A stretch of DNA of 7,504 bases, from the NCBI GenBank assembly GCA_013290035.1, contig JABCYT010000146.1, positions 1 to 7,504 on the forward strand, given 5' to 3'. Of this stretch, positions 1-5,657 are shown in pieces (the first letter of the stretch is position 1; the number at the start of each line of letters is the position of its first letter). The notes under the pieces were generated by a model, which did no database searches, was not told the DNA's origin, and saw nothing but the letters and a program-made list of their open reading frames with translations. Source of the stretch: Alphaproteobacteria bacterium (lineage in GTDB: Bacteria > Pseudomonadota > Alphaproteobacteria > Reyranellales > Reyranellaceae). The position numbers were made by a program, and so were the translations under genes.

Positions 1-557
1 GCCTCAAGGCGGTCGACCATGCGGTCGAGCGGCTGTGCTCGCAGCAGGCGCATCCTTTCGTGCTGGGCACGGCAACCGAGGCGCTGAAGCTGCTGGCCCA
101 CGCGCTGCCCGCGCACAAGGCGCGGCCGGAGGATATGGCGACGCGGCTCGACCTGCAGTTCGGCATGTGGCTCTCGATCGGGGCCGGCACGTCGGGCGTG
201 GGCGTCGGCGCAAGCCACGGCATCGGCCATGTGCTGGGCGCCGCCTGCCACGTGCCGCATGGCCATACGTCGTGCGTGATGCTGCCCTCGGTGCTGCGCT
301 GGAACCTGCCGGCCAACGCCGAGCGCCAGAAGCGGGTGAGCGAGGCGTTCGGCAAGCCCGACACGCCGGCGGCCGATCTCGTGGCCGGCCTGGTCAAGGC
401 GCTCGGCCTTCCTGGGCGGCTGGGCGAGGTCGGGGTGGGCAAGGACCGCTTCCGCGAGATCGCCGAGAAGTCGATGCACGACCGCGCCGTGCTCAACAAC
501 CCGCGGCCCATCAAGGGTCCGGCCGAGGTCATGGAGATCCTCGAGCTGGCGGCCTGA
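1..557 (+). CDS. Iron-containing alcohol dehydrogenase, C-terminal half (5' end outside window)
   Basis: The open frame begins at base 3 and gives 184 residues up to the TGA at 555-557; the N-terminal NAD(P)-binding half lies upstream of the window. Family members reduce or oxidise alcohols, aldehydes or ketones with NAD(P) and a divalent metal; maleylacetate reductases are relatives. The visible part is the all-helical metal-binding domain. It starts with a helix reading LKAVDHAVE (partial residues 1-9), followed by the family's second signature, ASHGIGHVLG then VPHGH, with H76 and H86 at the two usual metal-ligand histidines. The C-terminus (KGPAEVMEILELAA) is a normal full-length ending. 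The metal-ligand Asp of the usual G-x-D-A-x-x-H motif appears to be Lys here, with an Asp directly before the His instead. It lies 98 bp upstream of the CmcJ-like gene on the same strand, so the two may be cotranscribed. The family is secure; the substrate is unknown, and maleylacetate reductase is a possible but less likely reading. Confidence 0.88.
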   Translation, partial: LKAVDHAVERLCSQQAHPFVLGTATEALKLLAHALPAHKARPEDMATRLDLQFGMWLSIGAGTSGVGVGASHGIGHVLGAACHVPHGHTSCVMLPSVLRWNLPANAERQKRVSEAFGKPDTPAADLVAGLVKALGLPGRLGEVGVGKDRFREIAEKSMHDRAVLNNPRPIKGPAEVMEILELAA

Positions 558-564
558 ATGAGCC

Positions 565-581
565 CATGAGAACTTCTCGTG
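565..581. repeat. Short imperfect palindrome in the Fe-ADH/CmcJ gap
   Basis: CATGAGAACTTCTCGTG reads as a 17-bp dyad with a perfect core GAGAA-C-TTCTC (568-578) and one mismatched outer pair (567/579). It lies 8 bp after the Fe-ADH stop and about 75 bp before the CmcJ-like start. It could be a regulator half-site pair or a weak hairpin. No T-run follows, so it is not a convincing terminator. The rest of 558-655 is somewhat less G+C-rich than the genes, and no clear -35/-10 pair is visible. The ATG at 656 has no strong Shine-Dalgarno sequence. Confidence 0.35.
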
Positions 582-655
582 AGGCAGAGGGCTTACAAGA
601 GAGTAAAGGGCACACGAACTGCAGGGACGAAACGCTGACCTGAACGGGTGCGATC

Positions 656-1510
656 ATGCCGGATATCCGAACCGTCGAGACGACCACCGCCGGGCCTGTC
701 CTGACCCCCTGGGTCGAGGCCGCCGTTCCCTACCTGGCCGATCTCAGCGTCAAGCCGGTGACCTACAATCCGCCGGCGGGCACAGGCGCGCCGCGGCGCG
801 ACGGCAACTACCGCGACTTCAAGGTGCGCATCCACAATGCACGGCTGGTCGCGCGGGACCTTTCGCTCGACCGGCAGGCGTTCGTCCTGGCGCGGCATGA
901 GACCGCCGTTCGTGATTTCTACGACCGCGATGAGATCGCCCGCACCTACGAGCCGGAGGTCGAAGCCCTCATCAAGCGCGAGACGGGCGCATCGAAGGTC
1001 GTGGTGTTCGACCACACCATCCGTGCCGCCGATCGTGGCGTCGAGCGCGGCCATCGCGCGCCGGTCCGCAGCGTGCACAACGACTACACGGAGAAGTCCG
1101 GCCCGCAGCGGGTCCGCGACCTCCTGCCGCCCGACGAGGCGGAAGCGCGACTGAAGAAGCGTTTCGTCGAAATAAACGTCTGGCGCAACATCGCGCGCGA
1201 TCCGGTGGAGATGGCGCCGCTGGGCTTCGTCGATGCCGAGAGCATCGCGCCGCGCGACCTCGCCGTCTGCGACCTGATCTATGCCGATCGCACCGGCGAA
1301 ATCTATATCGGCGTCTACAACGCCGACCACCGCTGGTACTACTTCCCGCGGATGACCCGCGACGAGGCGGTGCTCATCAAGTGCTACGACTCGATGAAGG
1401 ACGGCCGCGCCCGCTTCTCGCTGCATTCGGCGTTCGACGATCCGACGTCGCCCAAGAATCCCAAGCCGCGCGAGAGCATCGAGACACGGACTTTTGCCTT
1501 CTTCGACTAG
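656..1510 (+). CDS. CmcJ/NvfI (AsaB-like hydroxylase/desaturase) family oxidoreductase
   Basis: This is a complete 284-residue protein, the usual size for the family. The family includes CmcJ, which works with CmcI in cephamycin C 7-alpha-methoxylation, and fungal AsaB-like enzymes of secondary metabolism. Members are often annotated as GA4 desaturase-like or, loosely, as methyltransferases, and most bacterial ones have no assigned substrate. Family landmarks in order are: VRSVHNDYT (H141, D143, a possible metal-binding H-x-D), NVWRNI near 174-179, PLGFVDAESI near 188-197, HRWYYFP (H225-P231), IKCYDS (241-246), LHSAF (H257) and the C-terminal PRESIETR (271-278). A 2-His/1-carboxylate iron site made of H141, D143 and H225 or H257 is an inference. 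No signal peptide or membrane segment is seen, so it should be cytosolic. The ATG fits the family's N-terminus, though it lacks a good ribosome-binding site. Its TAG stop overlaps the stop of the opposing hydrolase gene. Family call strong, reaction unknown. Confidence 0.9.
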   Translation: MPDIRTVETTTAGPVLTPWVEAAVPYLADLSVKPVTYNPPAGTGAPRRDGNYRDFKVRIHNARLVARDLSLDRQAFVLARHETAVRDFYDRDEIARTYEPEVEALIKRETGASKVVVFDHTIRAADRGVERGHRAPVRSVHNDYTEKSGPQRVRDLLPPDEAEARLKKRFVEINVWRNIARDPVEMAPLGFVDAESIAPRDLAVCDLIYADRTGEIYIGVYNADHRWYYFPRMTRDEAVLIKCYDSMKDGRARFSLHSAFDDPTSPKNPKPRESIETRTFAFFD

Positions 1511-2226
1511 GCGCTCGCAATCGCCTCGAGGTGCTCCACCAGCTCCTCGGTGTTGCTGTAGAAGGGCGAGTGGCCGCATTCCATGGTGATGACCTTGCAT
1601 GGGGTCATCTTCACCATCAGGCGCTGCAGCTTGATGCGCACGGCATTGTCGTGCGTGCATTCGATATACCAACGCGGCACCGAGCCGAAGCGGTCTTCGG
1701 TCAGGGTGACCGGCGTGGTCGAGATCGAAATCGGCTGCGGCCGCAGCCGCTCCATGGCGCGATAGCGGTCCTCGGGCGAGACGTCGGCATAGAACAGCGC
1801 CGGCAGCTTGTCGCGCGCGAAGGTATAAGTGAGGCCATCGGGGCTGACCTGGCGCGACAGCCGGAACATCGTATCGGGCTCGAGCGACGTCATGTCCTTG
1901 CCGCACTTGCCGGAGGTCGGCAGCAGGGCACAGAGATAGACCAGCGCCTTGATCTTGCGTCGCCGCGCCTCGGCGAGCTGGCTGATGGTGACGCCGGCCA
2001 GCGAATGGCCGACCAGCACCACCGGCTCTTCCATCTTGTCCAACAGCCGCGACAGCTTCTCGACATTGTCCGCGAGCGTCACGTTGGCGGGCGGTGTGTG
2101 GTCCTTGCCCAGGCCCGGCAGGTCGGGAGCGCAGACGCGATGGCCGTTGGCCTCCAGAAGCGGCGCCACCTTCTCCCATATCCAGCCGCCGGTGCAGGCG
2201 CCGTGGACCAGCATGAACGTCGCCAT
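1507..2226 (-). CDS. Alpha/beta hydrolase, methylesterase/hydroxynitrile-lyase-like
   Basis: This 239-residue cytosolic protein is of typical length for the small plant-methylesterase (salicylate/methyl-ester esterase) branch of the alpha/beta hydrolases, which is common in bacteria as an esterase of unknown substrate. The N-terminal strand and oxyanion-hole motif FMLVHGACTGGW is at 4-15. The DLPGLG segment is at 35-40. The nucleophile elbow is GHSLAG at 73-78 with S75. The likely acid is D193 (ECTHDNAV) and the catalytic His is H219 (CGHSPF). The triad is therefore complete. The frame stays open upstream to 2700, but that extension overlaps the SDR gene on the same strand and has no family similarity. 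The ATG at 2226 places the HGAC motif correctly and was chosen. It starts 8 bp after the SDR stop and has no clear ribosome-binding site, suggesting translational coupling. The reaction could be ester hydrolysis or C-C/cyanohydrin cleavage; the sequence does not decide. Seven cysteines is a rather high count. Confidence 0.9.
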   Translation of the reverse strand: MATFMLVHGACTGGWIWEKVAPLLEANGHRVCAPDLPGLGKDHTPPANVTLADNVEKLSRLLDKMEEPVVLVGHSLAGVTISQLAEARRRKIKALVYLCALLPTSGKCGKDMTSLEPDTMFRLSRQVSPDGLTYTFARDKLPALFYADVSPEDRYRAMERLRPQPISISTTPVTLTEDRFGSVPRWYIECTHDNAVRIKLQRLMVKMTPCKVITMECGHSPFYSNTEELVEHLEAIASA

Positions 2227-2234
2227 CGCGGCGG

Positions 2235-3089
2235 CTAGCCCCGGCCGACCACGGTGCGCGCGCCGGGCGCGGGCACGAAGAAGTCGGGCATCAGCGGCGT
2301 GCCGGGCGACACGGCGTATTGGTCGAAGTCCGTCACGCCTTCGGCCGCCAGCACCTCGTCGTCGATGAAGAAGTTGCCGGTGCAGTCGCGGGCCGGCCGA
2401 TTGAAGATCGCATGGGCCGCATCGGCCATGATCTCCGGCTTGCGGCAGCGCTTCATGCCGTCCTCGCCGCCCAGGATGTTCTGGATGGCCGCGGTGGCGA
2501 TGCCGGTGCGCGGCCACAGGCAGTTGAAGGCGATGCCCTTCTCCTTGAACTCCGCCGCCATCGCCCAGGCATAGATCGACATGCTGAACTTGGCGAGCGT
2601 GTAGGCGGGGTGGCCGGCGAACCATTTGACGTCGAAGTCGAGCGGTGGCGAGAGGTTGAGCACGTGCGGGTTCCTGGCCTTCACCAGGTGCGGGATGCAT
2701 TTCTGCGAGACCAGGAAGGTGCCGCGCGCGTTGATCTGGTGCATCAGGTCGTAGCGCTTCATCGGCGTGGCCAGCGTGCCGGTGAGGCTGATGGCGCTGG
2801 CATTGTTCACCAGGATGTCGATGCCGCCGAACTTCGCCACCGTCTCGGCCACCGCCTTCTCCACGCTCTGCTCGTCGCGGATATCGCAGGGCAGCGGCAG
2901 CGCCTTGCCGCCGGCTTTCTCGATCTCCTCGGCGGCGGTGAAGATCGTGCCGGGCAGCCGCGGATCGGGCTTCACGGTCTTGGCTGCGATGGCGACGTTG
3001 GCGCCGTCGCGCGCGGCGCGCAGCGCGATGGCAAGTCCGATGCCGCGGCTGGCGCCTGTGACGAACAGGGTTTTGCTACCCAGGCTCAT
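2235..3089 (-). CDS. HSDL2-like short-chain dehydrogenase/reductase
   Basis: This 284-residue Rossmann-fold NAD(P)-dependent oxidoreductase closely resembles the SDR domain of hydroxysteroid dehydrogenase-like protein 2 (HSDL2). Recognisable shared stretches are VTGASRGIG (10-18), GANVAIAAKT (29-38), GTIFTAAEEIE (47-57), GGIDILVNNASAIS (88-101), the NLSPPL segment (145-150) and the C-terminal TGNFFIDDEVL near 237-247. The catalytic set is N120, S147, Y163 and K167 (YTLAK). Animal HSDL2 carries an additional C-terminal SCP2 lipid-binding domain. This protein ends after the SDR part, as many bacterial relatives do. The family acts on hydroxy/keto groups, probably of fatty-acyl or isoprenoid-like compounds, but the substrate here is unknown. 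The start is supported by a GGGGA ribosome-binding site just upstream. It is the first gene of a pair with the alpha/beta hydrolase and is divergent from the amidase gene. No truncation or missing catalytic residue is seen. Confidence 0.93.
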   Translation of the reverse strand: MSLGSKTLFVTGASRGIGLAIALRAARDGANVAIAAKTVKPDPRLPGTIFTAAEEIEKAGGKALPLPCDIRDEQSVEKAVAETVAKFGGIDILVNNASAISLTGTLATPMKRYDLMHQINARGTFLVSQKCIPHLVKARNPHVLNLSPPLDFDVKWFAGHPAYTLAKFSMSIYAWAMAAEFKEKGIAFNCLWPRTGIATAAIQNILGGEDGMKRCRKPEIMADAAHAIFNRPARDCTGNFFIDDEVLAAEGVTDFDQYAVSPGTPLMPDFFVPAPGARTVVGRG

Positions 3090-3093
3090 GGCG

Positions 3094-3098
3094 TCCCC
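3094..3098 (-). promoter_or_regulatory. Ribosome-binding site of the SDR gene
   Basis: On the minus strand GGGGA precedes the ATG at 3089 by 4 bases (GGGGACGCC-ATG). The spacing is slightly short but usable, and it supports this start. Confidence 0.55.
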
Positions 3099-3117
3099 AA
3101 GAATACCTCGGGCTCTA

Positions 3118-3142
3118 TAGCCGGCCGTTTAACGGGCGGCTA
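3118..3142. promoter_or_regulatory. 25-bp near-perfect palindrome, candidate operator between divergent genes
   Basis: TAGCCGGCCGTT-T-AACGGGCGGCTA has two 12-bp arms matching at 11 of 12 positions around a single central T. It sits midway in the 81-bp interval between the SDR start (3089) and the amidase start (3171). An odd-length, long-armed dyad in a divergent promoter region is typical of a dimeric repressor site (TetR, GntR or MarR type). This is inference, since no regulator gene lies in the window. The minus-strand TATAGA at 3114-3119 is a weak -10 candidate and would overlap the palindrome, so binding could block transcription. The dyad is not followed by a T-run, so I do not read it as a terminator. 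Confidence 0.6.
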
Positions 3143-3157
3143 GTCTGGAGAGCGTGC

Positions 3158-3164
3158 AGGGGAG
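3158..3164 (+). promoter_or_regulatory. Ribosome-binding site of the amidase gene
   Basis: AGGGGAG lies 6 bases before the ATG at 3171. It is the strongest Shine-Dalgarno sequence in the window and fixes that start. Another ATG at 3167 is out of frame and closer than usual to the site. Confidence 0.7.
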
Positions 3165-3170
3165 ACATGC

Positions 3171-4628
3171 ATGGATCCGTGTTTTGAGACCGCGACGCGC
3201 CTTGCACGCGCCATACGAAACGGCCGCCTGAGCTCGGTCGAGGCGACCAAAGGACACCTGGAGCGGATTGCGCGGCTCAACGGGCCGATCAACGCCCTGG
3301 TGGTTGTCGATGGCGACGGCGCGATGAAGGCGGCACGCGCCGCCGACCGCGCCCGCGCGAAGGGCAAGGGGAGCCGGAAGAATGCCGGACTCGGGCCGCT
3401 CCACGGCGTGCCCATCACCATCAAGGAGGCGTTCGACGTCAACGGCCTGCGCACCACCTCGAGCCACCCGCCGCTCAAAGACAATGTTGCCCGCGAGGAT
3501 GCGACCCTGGTCGCCCGGCTGCGCGCCGCCGGCGCCGTCATCTTGGGCAAGACCAATGTGCCCGAACTGTGCGCCGACTTTCAGACCGACAGCCCGTTGT
3601 TCGGCACGACCAAGAACGCCTGGGATGCCGGGCGGACGGCCGGCGGCTCGACCGGCGGCGGCGCGGTCGCGGTGGCGGCGCGCCTGTCGCCGCTCGAGAT
3701 CGGCAGCGACATCGGCGGCTCGGTGCGCAATCCCGCGCACTACAACGGCATCTTTGCCCTGAAACCCACCGAATGGCGCGTGCCGGGCCACGGTCACGTG
3801 CCCGACCTGCCCGGCCGGACGCGGACCACGCGCTACATGGGCGTGTTCGGCCCGCTCGCACGTTCGGTGGAAGATCTGGAGACCGCGCTCCGCATCGTCG
3901 CCGGGCCCGACGGGAACGACGCCGAGGTCGCACCGGTGCCGCTCGGACCATCAACCGCGCTGAAACCACGGGACCTCCGTATCGCCGTGGTCGAAAGCAA
4001 TCCGCTGGTGAAGGTATCGGCCGACACGGCTGCCGTGGTGCAGGCGACCGCGCAGTTGCTCGCCAAGGCCGGCGCCAAGGTCAAGCGCGCCGAGCCTGCG
4101 GGACTCGACTGGCGGCAGGGCTGGGACGACTGGTCCGATCTCTTCCTCTATCAGAATCGCGCCCTGCAGCCGCTCAGCGAGCGAGAACCGACTTTCTCCG
4201 TCGGCGACTCGCCCGACCCGTCGGCGCGCTCGACGGCGCGCACGGCGCGGCTCGACCTGGCGGAATTCTTCGCCGTCCTCGATCGCCGCGACCGCATCAT
4301 GCGCCAGTGCGAGTCCTTCCTCGACGACTACGACGCCTGGCTGATGCCGGTGATGCCCGACGCCGCCTTCATCCGCCAGAAGCAGACCGAGCCGCTTCGC
4401 ATCGGCGGCGTCGACCATCCCTATTTCTTTGCCGGCACGGCCTACAACTTCCTCGCCAACCTGACCGGGCAGCCCTCGATCGTGCTGCCCTGCGGCTTCT
4501 CGCGCGAGGGCCTGCCGATCGGCCTGCAGCTCACCGGCAAGCGCTGGGGCGACGCCAGGCTGCTGGGCGCAGCCAAGGTGCTGGAGAAGCTGCTGCCGCC
4601 TTGTCCGGTGCCGCCGGCCTACGCCTAG
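3171..4628 (+). CDS. Amidase-signature family amidohydrolase
   Basis: This complete 485-residue enzyme is within the usual range for bacterial amidases. It hydrolyses an amide (or carbamate/ester) to an acid and an amine; there is no signal peptide, so it acts in the cytosol. The Ser-cisSer-Lys triad is intact: K85 in GVPITIKEAFDV (79-90), cis-Ser S160 in AGGSTGGG (157-164) and nucleophile S184 in GSDIGGSVRNP (178-188). The spacings of 75 and 24 residues equal those between K142, S217 and S241 of fatty acid amide hydrolase. ALKPTEWRVP (196-205) follows as expected, and the C-terminal Q-P-S-I-V-L-P-C-G segment (434-442) is typical. Two deviations stand out: Thr161 where most members have a second Ser (GGSSGG), and GIFALKPTEW in place of the commoner G-x-x-G-L-K-P-T-x-G. 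It lacks the extra domain of allophanate hydrolases and is not in a gatCAB cluster, so GatA is unlikely. It is divergent from the SDR gene. The substrate is unknown. Confidence 0.93.
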   Translation: MDPCFETATRLARAIRNGRLSSVEATKGHLERIARLNGPINALVVVDGDGAMKAARAADRARAKGKGSRKNAGLGPLHGVPITIKEAFDVNGLRTTSSHPPLKDNVAREDATLVARLRAAGAVILGKTNVPELCADFQTDSPLFGTTKNAWDAGRTAGGSTGGGAVAVAARLSPLEIGSDIGGSVRNPAHYNGIFALKPTEWRVPGHGHVPDLPGRTRTTRYMGVFGPLARSVEDLETALRIVAGPDGNDAEVAPVPLGPSTALKPRDLRIAVVESNPLVKVSADTAAVVQATAQLLAKAGAKVKRAEPAGLDWRQGWDDWSDLFLYQNRALQPLSEREPTFSVGDSPDPSARSTARTARLDLAEFFAVLDRRDRIMRQCESFLDDYDAWLMPVMPDAAFIRQKQTEPLRIGGVDHPYFFAGTAYNFLANLTGQPSIVLPCGFSREGLPIGLQLTGKRWGDARLLGAAKVLEKLLPPCPVPPAYA

Positions 4629-4638
4629 GCGATCGCGG

Positions 4639-5610
4639 TCATTCGACCTTGACGTTTGCCTTCTCGATGATCGGCTTCCATTTGGCGAACTCGGCGCGCT
4701 GGAAGGCGCCGAAGGCAGCGGGCTGCATCTGCTCGGGCGTCGGAATGTCCTGGCCGAGATCTTCCAGCTTGCGGCGGATCTCGGGGTCCTGCAGCGCCGC
4801 GACGGCGGCGGCGTTCAGCCTGGCGATGATCTCCGGCGGCGTGCCCTTGGGCGCCCATAGCCCGTGCCAGATCACGACTTCGATGCCGGGGAAGCCTGCC
4901 TCGGCCGCGGTCGGGATGTCGGGCGCTGCCGTCGAGCGCTCCTTGGACGTCACGGCATAGGCCCTGATCTTGCCGGCGCGCACATGCGGCAGGGAGTTCG
5001 ACGACTGGTCGATCATGATCTGGATCTGGTTGGCGATCAGGTCCTGCACGGCGGGGCCGGTGCCGCGATAGGGCACGAGCTGATAGTTGGTGCCGGTGAC
5101 GGCATTGAACGCCAGCGCCCCGATATGCGAGGCCGAACCCAGCCCGGCGGTGCCGCCCGAGACCTTGTCGGCGTTGGCCTTGAGGTAGGCCACCAGCTCC
5201 TTCAGGTCCTTGGCCGGCACCTGGTTCGAGGTCACGACCAGCAGCGGATTGGACGGCAGGCGCGCGATCGGTACCAGGTCATTGAGCAGGTCGTAGTTCA
5301 GGTTCTTGTAGATGATGCCGTTCACCACGTTGGTGCCGAGGTGGCCGATGCCGATGGTGTAGCCGTCGGGCGCGGCATGGGCGAGCTTGCCCATGGCGAT
5401 GGAGCCGGCCGCCCCCGTGACGTTGTCGATGATGAATTGCTGGCCGAGCTCCTTGCTCATGCGTTCGCCCACGATGCGCGCCATGAGGTCGGTCGGACCG
5501 CCTGCGGCAAACGGCACGATCAGAGTGATCGGCTTGGTGGGATAGGCCTGGGCGAAGGCCGGGCCGGACAAGGCGACAGCAAGCAGAGCAAGGGCAGATC
5601 TACGCAGCAT
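4639..5610 (-). CDS. Bug-family (tripartite tricarboxylate transporter) periplasmic substrate-binding protein
   Basis: This 323-residue secreted receptor has the standard Bug length. An N-terminal signal peptide is clear: basic MLRR, then a hydrophobic stretch to about residue 19, with an A-F-A/Q cleavage site near 20/21. The mature start YPTKPITLIVPFAAGGPTD (23-41) is the family hallmark. It is followed by GAAGS (66-70), APDGYT near 80-85, the YRGTGPAVQDLI segment (181-192) and APKGTPPEIIARLN (253-266). Bug proteins bind small carboxylates or other organic molecules in the periplasm. They classically serve a TctAB membrane permease, but many are encoded alone. No tctA or tctB is present here. 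Instead it follows an ABC permease gene by 47 bp on the same strand, suggesting cotranscription with that importer. The ATG at 5610 has GGGGAA 8 bases upstream. Family assignment is very secure, ligand unknown. Confidence 0.95.
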   Translation of the reverse strand: MLRRSALALLAVALSGPAFAQAYPTKPITLIVPFAAGGPTDLMARIVGERMSKELGQQFIIDNVTGAAGSIAMGKLAHAAPDGYTIGIGHLGTNVVNGIIYKNLNYDLLNDLVPIARLPSNPLLVVTSNQVPAKDLKELVAYLKANADKVSGGTAGLGSASHIGALAFNAVTGTNYQLVPYRGTGPAVQDLIANQIQIMIDQSSNSLPHVRAGKIRAYAVTSKERSTAAPDIPTAAEAGFPGIEVVIWHGLWAPKGTPPEIIARLNAAAVAALQDPEIRRKLEDLGQDIPTPEQMQPAAFGAFQRAEFAKWKPIIEKANVKVE

Positions 5611-5618
5611 TCTTGACG

Positions 5619-5624
5619 TTCCCC
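5619..5624 (-). promoter_or_regulatory. Ribosome-binding site of the Bug receptor gene
   Basis: On the minus strand GGGGAA is 8 bases before the ATG at 5610. It lies in the 47-bp gap after the permease gene. That gap shows no terminator hairpin with a T-run, which fits continuous transcription. Confidence 0.6.
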
Positions 5625-5657
5625 ATGACGCGATTGGAGCCTAGCGGGGGCGGGCGG

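Noticed and set aside
1732..1749. Perfect 18-bp palindrome CGGCTGCGGCCGCAGCCG
   Set aside because: It lies inside the hydrolase coding sequence and encodes a plausible protein stretch (RLRPQP); likely chance in G+C-rich DNA, with no promoter context.
593..2179. Long minus-strand open frame (528 codons) spanning the CmcJ-like gene and the hydrolase
   Set aside because: Arg/Gly/Ala-rich translation without any recognisable motif, antisense to a clear CmcJ-family gene and out of frame with the hydrolase; a product of high G+C content.
2227..2700. N-terminal extension of the hydrolase frame
   Set aside because: It overlaps the SDR gene on the same strand, has no family similarity, and the HGAC motif sits at the right distance from the ATG at 2226.
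3171..4628. Allophanate hydrolase or GatA as the amidase identity, with the biotinyl gene as urea carboxylase
   Set aside because: There is no C-terminal allophanate-hydrolase domain, no gatB/gatC neighbours, the genes are on opposite strands, and the biotinyl linker looks more like an acyl-CoA carboxylase. Not excluded for the carboxylase until its upstream part is seen.
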